Assembly (NCBI GenBank): GCA_043733485.1
Contig: JAYTGN010000064.1
Span: forward strand, 1-17,766
Length of the DNA stretch: 17,766 nucleotides
Source of the DNA: Urbifossiella sp043733485
Lineage (GTDB): Bacteria; Planctomycetota; Planctomycetia; Gemmatales; Gemmataceae
Reading direction: 5' to 3'
The position numbers and the translations under genes were made by a program. Below are positions 6,454 through 14,070 of the stretch, piece by piece. Numbering within the stretch: the first letter of the stretch is position 1; each line of letters opens with the position of its first letter. The notes beneath the pieces are model-generated. The model was not told the origin of the DNA. It saw only the letters and a program-made list of their open reading frames with translations, and searched no databases.

Positions 6454-7788
6454 TCAATCCAGCGGCAGGTTCGCGGCCTCGGTCAGGCGGTTGAAGTAAG
6501 CCGCGTTGCAAACGTGGTAGACGATCTCGGCCACGTCCTTATCGTTGTAGACTTTTCGCAGCGACTCGACGTCGGTATCCGTGACGTAAGACGGTGCGAC
6601 CGTGAGTTTGCGGGCGAAGGCCACGACCAGCCGTTCGCGCTCGGTGAGGTCGGCCTTCTCGCCGTCGAGGGTCAAGATTTGATCGTCGGTGAAGCCGGTG
6701 ACTTTGAGCCGGTCGCGAGCCACGGCGAGCGCGTACCAGGCGCGATCTTCACGGGCTGCGGCCCAGGCGATGGCGGCCTTGAGCCGCGGCGTGATGTTCC
6801 CCTTTTCCATGGCCGCCTTGAGACCGGCCACGCGACCGCGGCTGGCTTTGGGAAACACGGCGAGCGCCTTCACCCAGTTCGGAGCTCCGTCGCCGCCCCA
6901 GAGTTCCTTGGCGACGGCGTCTTCGCCGAGAGGCAACGCGGGAAGCCGGAGCTTCGCGATCTTCCAATGGGCCTCGACAACCTCGCGCGATTCGAGCGCG
7001 GGCCGTTCGGGAACCAGCGGCTTCGAGGCTTTCAGGCACTTCGCTGGCAGCGGTGCCACCAGCGAAGGAAGGTCCGCGAATTTCGGCGAAGTCGGCGTCT
7101 TGAACGTCTTGAAGTCGGCCTTCGTTTCACTCTTACGGAAGAACTCCGCCGAGTCTTCCGCCGGGATGTTCAGGCCGTCCGTCCAGCGATTGGTGGACGC
7201 GTACCCCGCGACGGTCGCGATGATTTCGAGCACCTGGGCCGGCGTGTAGTGGGCGCGGAGTTGCTTGAGGTCCGCGGCACCGACGAGGTGCGGCGACAGA
7301 GCGAGCTTCCGCGTGAAAGCGAACGCGACGCGCTCCTTCTCGGGATACGCCTTCCAGTCGCCGTCCAGTGCCGCGATCTCGTCGTCGCTCAGGTTCGCGG
7401 CGGCCAGTTTGTGTTCCTGATGGCCCATGCAGTAGTAGCAATTGTTGATGCGCGAGGTGATCCAGAACAGTTGAACCTTGAAGGTGTTGTTCAGGGTCAT
7501 CGCGGGATCGGGTTCTCGGGTGAAGCCCGAGTCTCGCAGTTCCGCCAGCAGATAGTAAGCGCGAAAGCGGGCGTTGTTCACGCGGGCCATCGGTTTGTCG
7601 CCCGTCTCTTCCGGGGGAAGTGGCAACCGCGGCCGTGCCTTCTTGTGAGCTTCGAGCGCATCCTTCAGTTCTTCGCGCGTGGCCGGTACGGCTTTGGGAG
7701 CCGTCGCTGGCGGTAGCGGATCGTCCGCACGGATTTGCCCGACGCAGATGGCGAGGAACGCGAGAACGGGTAAGAGGCATCGGTTCAT
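6454..7788 (-). CDS. Secreted double carboxymuconolactone decarboxylase/AhpD-like protein
   Basis: The 444-aa protein begins with a signal peptide (MNRCLLPVLAFLAICVG, cleavage about residue 21). It has two AhpD-like halves. The first (about 66-210) holds an intact Cys117-x2-Cys120-x2-His123 centre (NNCYYCMGH). The second (about 270-444) keeps the fold pattern (LKAAIAWAAAREDRAWYALAVARDRL, residues 338-362) but has no Cys pair, so it is probably structural or substrate-binding. It is followed after 11 bp by the single-domain AhpD-like gene and then by the EF-hand redoxin, all on the same strand. A peroxide or thiol-related role outside the cytoplasm is inferred; the true substrate is unknown. 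Confidence 0.82.
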   Translation of the reverse strand: MNRCLLPVLAFLAICVGQIRADDPLPPATAPKAVPATREELKDALEAHKKARPRLPLPPEETGDKPMARVNNARFRAYYLLAELRDSGFTREPDPAMTLNNTFKVQLFWITSRINNCYYCMGHQEHKLAAANLSDDEIAALDGDWKAYPEKERVAFAFTRKLALSPHLVGAADLKQLRAHYTPAQVLEIIATVAGYASTNRWTDGLNIPAEDSAEFFRKSETKADFKTFKTPTSPKFADLPSLVAPLPAKCLKASKPLVPERPALESREVVEAHWKIAKLRLPALPLGEDAVAKELWGGDGAPNWVKALAVFPKASRGRVAGLKAAMEKGNITPRLKAAIAWAAAREDRAWYALAVARDRLKVTGFTDDQILTLDGEKADLTERERLVVAFARKLTVAPSYVTDTDVESLRKVYNDKDVAEIVYHVCNAAYFNRLTEAANLPLD

Positions 7789-7810
7789 GGCGAGTATACC
7801 TGAGTGGAGG

Positions 7811-8194
7811 TTATTCCATCGCGCGGACGATGACCCGCGCGGGAGTCGTGCTGACGTTGTAAACCGCTTTGTGTTTCGATTGCTTGCCCGAGGCGTCTTT
7901 CACCTCGAGCTTGGCCTTGAACTGCACGTCGAAGCCGTCGGCCACGCCCTCGTCCAGGATTTCGTAGGCGAGCAACTTCGCGCCGTCCTTCCACTGCTTG
8001 TCCACGACCGTGACCGACGAGGCGGTTTGCTCGTAGGCGTCGTGGGATTGACCCTGCTTCCAGGCATCGAGGGCGCTCTGGAGCGTCTCGCGGCCCACGG
8101 CGGGGTCGGAGGGGCTCGGGGGCGACGAATTGCACCCGAGCAGCCCGACCGCGGCCAAATTGAAGGCGAATAGCATCGACAGTCGGCGGAACAC
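7811..8194 (-). CDS. Small predicted lipoprotein, function unknown
   Basis: The 127-aa product starts at GTG 8192-8194, which has GAGG 8 bp upstream and gives a good lipoprotein signal: basic FRR, hydrophobic MLFAFNLAAVGLLG and the lipobox LLGC with Cys21. An upstream ATG would add 11 non-signal residues. The mature part is a small mixed domain (about 31-127) with ALDAWKQGQSHDAYEQ and a strand-rich end (FDVQFKAKLEVKD, KAVYNVSTTPARVIV). Planctomycete DUF1559 genes are often followed by small lipoproteins like this (recollection), and here the DUF1559 gene is directly upstream. I do not recognise a Pfam function. Confidence 0.75.
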   Translation of the reverse strand: MFRRLSMLFAFNLAAVGLLGCNSSPPSPSDPAVGRETLQSALDAWKQGQSHDAYEQTASSVTVVDKQWKDGAKLLAYEILDEGVADGFDVQFKAKLEVKDASGKQSKHKAVYNVSTTPARVIVRAME

Positions 8195-8225
8195 GTGAGA
8201 GTCCTCGGGAAAATGAGTGAAGATC

Positions 8226-8249
8226 AACCGGCGGCTCGCGCCGCCGGTT
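8226..8249 (-). terminator. GC-rich hairpin between DUF1559 and lipoprotein genes
   Basis: Perfect 10-bp arms AACCGGCGGC and GCCGCCGGTT enclose the tetraloop TCGC. It lies 14 bp after the DUF1559 stop. On the minus strand it is followed by a moderately T-rich stretch rather than a clean U-tract. It may be a terminator or attenuator that lowers expression of the downstream lipoprotein and AhpD-like genes relative to the pseudopilin-like gene, or an RNA 3'-end protector. Confidence 0.55.
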
Positions 8250-8263
8250 CGCCGGAGTCGAAA

Positions 8264-9199
8264 CTACTCGTTGGAAACTTCACCGCCGTTGCGGGTGCCC
8301 ATGGCGCGCCAGCCCGCGAGGCTGATCGCGTACGGCACGACGCGAACCGAGCCGTCGAACATCGCCACGTTCACGACCTTCGTGTGGCGGCTGTTGGCCG
8401 TCGTCGAGATGCGCTGCGGAGGGTACATGCAGGAACGGTTGCCCGGAGGGAACGCGTGGTAGTAGCGGGTGCCCGTGTGGTCGGTGCTCGTCCAGAAGTC
8501 GCCGGCGTTCGATTTCCCCTGGAAGCCGAGGTTGTTGGGGTCGATCGCGTTGCATTGGGCCAAGGCTTCGTCCGGCGTACTCGGATACGTGCCGGGCTGG
8601 AACGTGTCGCCGTCGGGCGAAACCTGAGCGTTGGAGAAGTCACCCTTCACGTGTTCGCTGAATGCTGCCGTGAGGCTCATGCCGTCCGTGAAGTCGGCGA
8701 AGGTGAACGCATCGGTCGACCAGAACCCGCCATTGGGCGGGGGCATCGTCGCGTTCGCGGCCGAGGGATAGGAGTTGACGATGCTCACGCCGCTGTTCGA
8801 CCGGTAGTTGGTACCGGGCGTTCCCGTTGGAAGGGCGTTGGAATCCGAGGGGCACAGGAAGGTCGCGATCACGGCCGTTCGAGCGGTCGCGTTGGCCGCG
8901 TTGTTCGGCGCGAGAGTCAGGTTGAACGTACGGTAGACATTATCCTGCTCCATATACGGCATGAGCAGCATGAACACGTTGTACCCTCCGGCGTTTTGTG
9001 CCGGCGGCATCTTGTTCTGGGCACTGTAGTAATTGTGCAGCGACAACCCGATCTGCTTCAGGTTGTTCGAGCACTTCGCGCGGTTGGCGGCTTCCCGCAC
9101 CTTCTGAACCGCAGGCAGCAGCAGACCGATGAGGACGGCGATGATGGCGATGACGACGAGCAGTTCGATCAGCGTGAACGCGGAATGACGGCGGGTCAT
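8264..9199 (-). CDS. DUF1559 domain-containing prepilin-like protein
   Basis: The 311-aa protein has a type IV prepilin/pseudopilin N-terminus: basic TRRHSA, then FTLIELLVVIAIIAVLIG and LLPAVQKVREAANRAKCSNN, the hallmark of planctomycete DUF1559 proteins. The C-terminal H-x9-DG-type motif is seen as RHTKVVNVAMFDGSVR. The residue before the presumed cleavage site is Ala rather than the usual Gly. The start ATG has AAGGGG a few bases upstream. Members are exported, presumably anchored or assembled by a type II secretion/pilus-like system, and occur in dozens of copies per planctomycete genome; their function is not established. Confidence 0.95.
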   Translation of the reverse strand: MTRRHSAFTLIELLVVIAIIAVLIGLLLPAVQKVREAANRAKCSNNLKQIGLSLHNYYSAQNKMPPAQNAGGYNVFMLLMPYMEQDNVYRTFNLTLAPNNAANATARTAVIATFLCPSDSNALPTGTPGTNYRSNSGVSIVNSYPSAANATMPPPNGGFWSTDAFTFADFTDGMSLTAAFSEHVKGDFSNAQVSPDGDTFQPGTYPSTPDEALAQCNAIDPNNLGFQGKSNAGDFWTSTDHTGTRYYHAFPPGNRSCMYPPQRISTTANSRHTKVVNVAMFDGSVRVVPYAISLAGWRAMGTRNGGEVSNE

Positions 9200-9365
9200 G
9201 ATAACCCCTTAAAAAGGAATGAGGACGTAAGCGAACGATGGAGAACGGACAACGTGCGACCGAGCGGTCGGTCGATCGAGAACGGAAGCCCGCGCCGCAA
9301 CTGGTTCGAGCCCGCGCGGAATTCGCGCGCAGCGGCGTGGAGTCTCTCGAAGCGGCAAGCGAGAA

Positions 9366-9755
9366 TTAGGCTACGCGCGGAGGGTGGAAAATGGACGTGG
9401 GAAGTGCGGTCGGGAGCTTCGACTCAACTCGTCGTGCAAAACCTTCTCGCGTCCCAAACGAGTCGCAGCCGAGATCGGAAGGGCCGGCGACCTGCTTCGA
9501 GGATGGGGACTCGCTGACGGGCACCGAAATTGGTGCCGAGGGGGTTGCCGGCTTGCTCGAACAGGTCGGCCCATTGCACGGTTTGTGGGAACTTTGGACC
9601 GGCTGCTCCGCGTCTGGGTTCGGGGTGGAATTCACAATGTGAACGTAGTCGCCGCACTCCGCAGCCGCTCGATTGGGTGCAAACGCCACCGCCACGAGAA
9701 TCGCAATAGCGACCCCGACAGCCTTCATCGAAAGTGGTTGAGCGAGTCGATACAT
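9366..9755 (-). CDS. Small secreted Cys-containing protein (ECGDYV type), function unknown
   Basis: The 129-aa product starts at ATG 9753-9755. An upstream ATG would add 19 residues that do not look like a signal sequence. Residues about 1-32 form a long signal peptide (VGVAIAILVAVAFAPNRAAA). The mature protein begins ECGDYVHIV and has Cys60-x4-Cys65 (CNGPTCS), then a Pro/Ser-rich low-complexity linker and a short end with SIFHPPR. The ECGDYV and CxGPxCS segments look familiar from other planctomycete exported proteins (recollection, not searched). No enzyme motif is visible. It diverges from the DoxX gene. Confidence 0.7.
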   Translation of the reverse strand: MYRLAQPLSMKAVGVAIAILVAVAFAPNRAAAECGDYVHIVNSTPNPDAEQPVQSSHKPCNGPTCSSKPATPSAPISVPVSESPSSKQVAGPSDLGCDSFGTREGFARRVESKLPTALPTSIFHPPRVA

Positions 9756-9803
9756 GGAAGGAGAACGCTTGAGTATTCCCAGAAAAGTAACCGGTTCGCA
9801 CCG

Positions 9804-9827
9804 CTGAGTCAAGAACTGAGTCGAGAA
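9804..9827. repeat. Tandem 12-bp repeat in divergent promoter region
   Basis: Two direct units CTGAGTCAAGAA and CTGAGTCGAGAA (9804-9815, 9816-9827) differ by one base. They sit in the 105-bp gap between the divergent ECGDYV and DoxX genes. A regulator binding two helical-turn-spaced sites is possible, but chance duplication cannot be excluded. Confidence 0.5.
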
Positions 9828-9860
9828 TATTTGTCGAACCTTGGCACGGTAGTTTCAGAG

Positions 9861-10268
9861 ATGGAGTTTATGAACATCCTTCGAACGGCGATGAAGTGGT
9901 TGCTCGGCGTACTCTTCATCCTAGCGGGCATCAACCATTTCGCCAGTCCGGACTTCTACGTCCACATCATGCCGCCGTACCTGCCGTGGCCATTAACGCT
10001 GGTTCTTGTGAGCGGAGTCGCGGAGGTGCTGCTCGGCGCACTGTTACTGTCGCCGCGATTTCAATCGCCGGCCGCGTGGGGTTTGATCCTCCTGCTGCTC
10101 GCAGTGTTCCCCGCCAACCTCAACATGGCGATGCACCCCGAGCTGTTTCCGGAATTTTCCCCAGCCACGCTTTGGTTCCGCTTACCGCTGCAAGGCGTCT
10201 TCATCGCCTGGGCCTACTGGTTCACGAACCCGCTCGGGAGAGTGGACGCTGGTTCGCCAAGTGGGTAG
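9861..10268 (+). CDS. DoxX family membrane protein
   Basis: The 135-aa protein has four predicted membrane helices (about 7-24, 44-64, 71-90 and 103-122). The first ends with the DoxX-like FILAGINHFASPDFY; the third holds ANLNMAMHPELFP. DoxX proteins are small inner-membrane proteins linked in some bacteria to quinone or thiol redox and oxidative stress responses; the role here is unknown. The start is ATG 9861, or ATG 9870 three codons later, which has GGAG only 3 bp before it. Neither has an ideal ribosome site. recQ begins 52 bp downstream on the same strand, so co-transcription is possible. Confidence 0.8.
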   Translation: MEFMNILRTAMKWLLGVLFILAGINHFASPDFYVHIMPPYLPWPLTLVLVSGVAEVLLGALLLSPRFQSPAAWGLILLLLAVFPANLNMAMHPELFPEFSPATLWFRLPLQGVFIAWAYWFTNPLGRVDAGSPSG

Positions 10269-10320
10269 GGTACAATTGTCGACTGAGGCTCCGTTTCCCT
10301 CGCGGCCACGGAACGAAGAC

Positions 10321-12546
10321 ATGTCTGCAAGCCCCGTCTCACCCTTGCCGTCGCAACTGCTCGCTGCCGTTCGCAAACACTGGGGCTTCACCTCGCTTCG
10401 ACCACTTCAAGAACAAGCCATTCGGGCGGCCTTGGAAGCGCGAGATTCCCTCGTCGTCCTCCCGACCGGCGGAGGGAAGTCGCTCTGCTACCAAGCACCG
10501 GCCATCATTCGCGATGGCCTCACGGTTGTCGTTTCCCCCCTGATTGCCCTGATGAAGGATCAGGTCGATGCACTTACGCGCATCGGTGTCCCGGCGGCCC
10601 GTCTCGACAGCACGCTCACGGCGAACGAACGCGCCACCGCAACCGACCAGATTCGCCGTGGAGTCACTCGCCTCGTTTTCACGTCTCCGGAACGGCTCGT
10701 CAACACGGACGTCTATCAACTTCTGCGGGATGCGGGTGCCCATACCATCGCGGTGGATGAAGCGCACTGCGTGAGCCACTGGGGGCACGACTTTCGCCCC
10801 GAGTATCGGCAACTCGCCCGGCTCCGCGACTTCTTTCCCCGAGCGACCGTTCACGGCTACACCGCCACCGCCACGGAACGCGTGCGGCAAGACATCGCTC
10901 AGCAACTCGGCTTGATCGCGCCGGACATTCTCGTCGGCAACTTCGACCGGCCCAACCTCACCTACCGCGTCCATCCTCGCCTCGATTTGCTGCCGCAGGT
11001 TCGCAAGGTGATCGACCGCCATCCCGGAGATGCCGGGATCGTCTACTGTCTGCGCCGCAAGGATGTGGACGAGATGACGTCTTCGCTCACCGGTGCCGGC
11101 TATCGGGCCGTTGCGTACCACGCGGGCATGTCGCCCGACGCTCGCCGTAGCGCCCAGGAGGCGTTCGCCGCCGAAGAAGCCGACATCGTGGTCGCGACCG
11201 TCGCCTTCGGCATGGGCATCGACCGCTCGAACATCCGCTTCGTGATTCACGCGGCGATGCCCAAGACCATCGAACACTATCAGCAGGAAACGGGCCGAGG
11301 CGGACGCGATGGCCTGCCCGCCGAGTGCGTGCTGCTCTTCTCCGGTGCGGACTTCATCACCCTGAAGTCGATCATCGAGAAGTCCGCCCTGGAAGCCCAG
11401 GCCCCTCCCGAGTTCGCATTGGCGAGCGTGAAGCACCTCGAGGAAATGGCGCGCTATTGCCGAGGTGCTTCGTGCCGGCATCAGGCCTTGGTTCAGTACT
11501 TCGGCCAGAGTTACGACAACGAAAACTGTGCGGCTTGCGACCACTGCCTCGGCGATACTCAGGAGGTGCCCAACGCACTCGTCCTGGCCCAGAAGATTCT
11601 CTCGTGCGTCGCGCGGGTGAAAGAGAAATTTGGAGTCGCCCACGTCGTCGAGGTGCTTCGCGGCTCCAAAAGCGAAGCGATCCGTTCGCGCGGGCACGAT
11701 CAACTTTCCACCTACGGCCTACTCAAGAGCGAGACCAAGGCAGACCTCCGCGACTGGATTTATCAACTGATCGGTCAGAGTGCCTTGGTGCAGTCCGAGG
11801 GGGAGTATCCCGTACTGAATCTGAATGCGAACTCGTGGGCCGTGATGGGCGGGAAGCGATCCGTGCGGTTGATTCAGATTGCGCGAAGCGAAGATTCCGA
11901 GGTGCCGACTCCAGCGCGGCAATCGTTCACGCTGCCGGCCGGTGCGGATCCGGATTTGTTCGAACTCCTTCGGCAACTCCGACGGCAGCAAGCGTCGCAG
12001 GCCGGGATCAAACCCGAACTCGTCTTCAGCGACAACGTGTTGGCGGAACTGGCACGCGGTCGCCCCACAACCGAGGACGCACTGCGGCGAGTCTCGGGCG
12101 TCGGCGATTTCCGCCTGCAATCGTTCGGGCAGGCGTTCCTGGAGGCCATCGCCGCCCACTGCCAACGCACGGGTCTGACGACGGACGTTCCCGCTCCGAA
12201 AAACTTTGGGGTGAACGTGGCCGTCAAGCCTCGCCCGTCGAAGATGTCGCCCAAGAAGGATCAAGCCTTTCGGCTCTTTCGGGGCGGTGCTTCGATTGCC
12301 ATCGCGGCGGAGCAAATGGGACTCGCCGCCTCAACGGTGGCGGAGTACCTCGCGGAGTTCGTGCAGTTCGAGAAGCCCGCTTCGATTTTCGGTTGGGTTC
12401 CGGAAGACGTGTGCGAACGCATTGCGGCCGCGGCGGAGATGCACGGCACGGCCCGCCTCAAGCCCGTATTCTTGGAGTTGAATGAGGAAGTGCCTTACGA
12501 TCAAATCCGCATCGTGTTCGCGTTCCTGGCCACGCGATCGAGTTGA
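10321..12546 (+). CDS. recQ: ATP-dependent DNA helicase RecQ
   Basis: The 741-aa protein is a full RecQ 3'-5' helicase acting in recombination and fork repair. Visible in order: Walker A TGGGKS (49-54), DEAH (146-149), the aromatic-rich loop SHWGHDFRP (152-160), helicase motif VI QQETGRGGRD (321-330), and RQC zinc cysteines 385, 403, 406 and 409. A winged-helix part follows, then an HRDC domain (about 545-625) and a C-terminal helix-turn-helix domain (about 650-741) seen in some RecQ proteins. The ATG at 10321 precedes SPLPSQLLAAVRKHWGF, the usual N-terminal helix; an upstream in-frame start would overlap the DoxX gene. A TACAAT box at 10271-10276 may be a -10, without a clear -35. Confidence 0.96.
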   Translation: MSASPVSPLPSQLLAAVRKHWGFTSLRPLQEQAIRAALEARDSLVVLPTGGGKSLCYQAPAIIRDGLTVVVSPLIALMKDQVDALTRIGVPAARLDSTLTANERATATDQIRRGVTRLVFTSPERLVNTDVYQLLRDAGAHTIAVDEAHCVSHWGHDFRPEYRQLARLRDFFPRATVHGYTATATERVRQDIAQQLGLIAPDILVGNFDRPNLTYRVHPRLDLLPQVRKVIDRHPGDAGIVYCLRRKDVDEMTSSLTGAGYRAVAYHAGMSPDARRSAQEAFAAEEADIVVATVAFGMGIDRSNIRFVIHAAMPKTIEHYQQETGRGGRDGLPAECVLLFSGADFITLKSIIEKSALEAQAPPEFALASVKHLEEMARYCRGASCRHQALVQYFGQSYDNENCAACDHCLGDTQEVPNALVLAQKILSCVARVKEKFGVAHVVEVLRGSKSEAIRSRGHDQLSTYGLLKSETKADLRDWIYQLIGQSALVQSEGEYPVLNLNANSWAVMGGKRSVRLIQIARSEDSEVPTPARQSFTLPAGADPDLFELLRQLRRQQASQAGIKPELVFSDNVLAELARGRPTTEDALRRVSGVGDFRLQSFGQAFLEAIAAHCQRTGLTTDVPAPKNFGVNVAVKPRPSKMSPKKDQAFRLFRGGASIAIAAEQMGLAASTVAEYLAEFVQFEKPASIFGWVPEDVCERIAAAAEMHGTARLKPVFLELNEEVPYDQIRIVFAFLATRSS

Positions 12547-12573
12547 CTTCCACTTTGGGTCTTGAGCGGGGAG

Positions 12574-12602
12574 TTGACACTGGGGAACTCCGCCGATAGT
12601 TT
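12574..12602 (+). promoter_or_regulatory. Candidate promoter of tRNA-Ala
   Basis: A perfect TTGACA -35 (12574-12579) is followed after 17 bp by a weak -10 (TAGTTT, 12597-12602), placing transcription start a few bases before the tRNA at 12616. The -35 lies inside a small dyad (GGAGTT 12570-12575 / AACTCC 12586-12591) that could instead be part of a recQ terminator. Confidence 0.45.
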
Positions 12603-12615
12603 AATCCACGATTGA

Positions 12616-12688
<73 letters not shown>

Positions 12689-12763
12689 CTCAATTGTAAA
12701 GTCTTTTGGACGTGGCAGTTCCTGCCTACCCCGAGGTATTTCGGGTGCGTCTTCCGAACGATG

Positions 12764-12789
12764 CGTTTTGTGCAATCCTGCACAAAACG
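12764..12789. promoter_or_regulatory. Perfect 11-bp dyad before the integrase ribosome site
   Basis: Arms CGTTTTGTGCA (12764-12774) and TGCACAAAACG (12779-12789) are exact reverse complements around ATCC. The integrase Shine-Dalgarno GGAGG follows at 12792-12796. It could be a repressor operator, a recombinase or excisionase arm site, or an RNA hairpin limiting integrase translation. The inner half-site GTGCA recurs as a dyad at 14023-14033. Confidence 0.65.
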
Positions 12790-12804
12790 TCGGAGGATTC
12801 ACCC

Positions 12805-13971
12805 ATGCCTCGGCCCCGTAAGTCCCTTCCCAGCTATCTTCCGCACGGCACTTCTGATCGCGCCCGCGCCATCTGGACTGACCAAACAGGACATCGGCAT
12901 TTCCGTCTGCTGCCTGGCCCTTTCAACTCGCCAGCCTCGAGGGCCGCGTTTCACAAACTTGGTCTGGAGATCGAAACGTCGGCACTCCAGCAACTTGCCG
13001 CTTCGGGCACGACGGCAGCCGCGACCGTTGCCGACGTGTTGCTTGCTTACTGGCTATTCGCGGACAAGCACTACCGCGCCCCAGACGGGAAGTCCACGAG
13101 CGAAATCCACGAGGTGAAGATCGTCATCAAGTCGATTCGCGAACTTTATGCGGAGACGCCCGTCGCCGAGTTCGGCCCGCTGTGCGTGAGGGCGGCGCGG
13201 CAACAGTGGGTAAAGGACAAATGCAGTCGGTCCGAATGCAATCGCCGACTCGGTGTCGTGAAGCGGATTCTAAAATGGGCCGTCTCGATGCAACTTGTAC
13301 CAGTGACTATCTATCAGGCCGCCGTCACAGTAACCGGCCTACAACGTGGCCGAACCGAAGCCCACGAGGTTCTGCCAGTCGGCCCCGTCGATGATGCCGT
13401 GGTCGATGCCACCCTACCCTTCCTCAACCGCCACATTCGCGGGCTGATCGAGCTTCAACGTCTCACAGGCTGCCGACCGGGAGAAGCGTGCGCGATTCGC
13501 CGATCCGAGATCGACACCTGCGGCGACACTTGGCTATACCGTCCAACCATTCATAAGAATTCCTGGCGTGGGAAGCCGCGAGTGATCGCCATCGGGCCCA
13601 AGGCGAAAGCATTACTCCGCGAGTTCTTCACTGCGAATATCGAGGCCTTCCTCTTCTCCCCCCGGCTCGCGATGGAAGAAGCACGAACCGCGGCAGCGAA
13701 TGGGGAACTACGGCCGAAACTCAAGCGGATGGTGAACGAACGGTACGACCGAACCGCCTACACCAGGGCCGTTGCTCGCGCAGCACTCGCCGCTCGGGTG
13801 CAGCACTGGCATCCGAACCAATTGAGACACACTCACGCAACCAAAGTTCGGAAGCAGTTCGGTCTGGAGCACGCGGGAGCAGCGCGGGGGCATTCGAAGA
13901 TGAGTGCAACCGAAGTCTATGCAGAGCGTGACGCCGGGCTTGCGGTGGAAGTTGCAATCAAATTGGGTTGA
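12805..13971 (+). CDS. Tyrosine recombinase / site-specific integrase
   Basis: The 388-aa protein has the layout of phage-type integrases: an N-terminal basic arm-binding part, a SAM-like core-binding domain (about 75-165), and the catalytic domain (about 190-388). Catalytic residues visible: Arg224 (TGCRPGEA), a Lys in the beta-hairpin (251 or 258), Asn338-Gln-Leu-Arg341 in HPNQLRHTHAT, His363 (ARGHS) and the nucleophile Tyr372 (EVYAER). The first position of the HxxR box is Asn rather than His. ATG 12805 has GGAGG 8 bp upstream. It begins 116 bp after tRNA-Ala and reads away from it, so it very likely integrated its element at the tRNA 3' end. Confidence 0.93.
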   Translation: MPRPRKSLPSYLPHGTSDRARAIWTDQTGHRHFRLLPGPFNSPASRAAFHKLGLEIETSALQQLAASGTTAAATVADVLLAYWLFADKHYRAPDGKSTSEIHEVKIVIKSIRELYAETPVAEFGPLCVRAARQQWVKDKCSRSECNRRLGVVKRILKWAVSMQLVPVTIYQAAVTVTGLQRGRTEAHEVLPVGPVDDAVVDATLPFLNRHIRGLIELQRLTGCRPGEACAIRRSEIDTCGDTWLYRPTIHKNSWRGKPRVIAIGPKAKALLREFFTANIEAFLFSPRLAMEEARTAAANGELRPKLKRMVNERYDRTAYTRAVARAALAARVQHWHPNQLRHTHATKVRKQFGLEHAGAARGHSKMSATEVYAERDAGLAVEVAIKLG

Positions 13972-14022
13972 AGGAATACAATCTCCCACGACCCGTGTGC
14001 GGTTTAGCCCGCCGGGTACCTC

Positions 14023-14033
14023 GTGCATTGCAC
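14023..14033. promoter_or_regulatory. Short dyad GTGCA-T-TGCAC upstream of the unknown gene
   Basis: Half-sites GTGCA and TGCAC, separated by one base, lie in the 99-bp gap between the integrase and the 280-aa gene. The same half-sites form the core of the dyad before the integrase (spacer ATCC). A shared regulator is a weak inference, since the spacer length differs. Confidence 0.3.
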
Positions 14034-14070
14034 ATGGGCCGGCTCCACGTTTGTTACCCTGGAAACTTCG

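Noticed and set aside
8195..9517. 440-codon plus-strand open frame
   Set aside because: It runs antisense through the DUF1559 gene and both adjacent gaps; its product is Arg/Val/Gly-rich without motifs.
10339..11703. 454-codon minus-strand open frame opposite recQ
   Set aside because: It is antisense to the RecQ helicase core, whose motifs are all intact in the plus frame.
12706..12804. Extended integrase start 33 codons upstream
   Set aside because: The extension would cross the perfect dyad and the GGAGG site that clearly serves ATG 12805.
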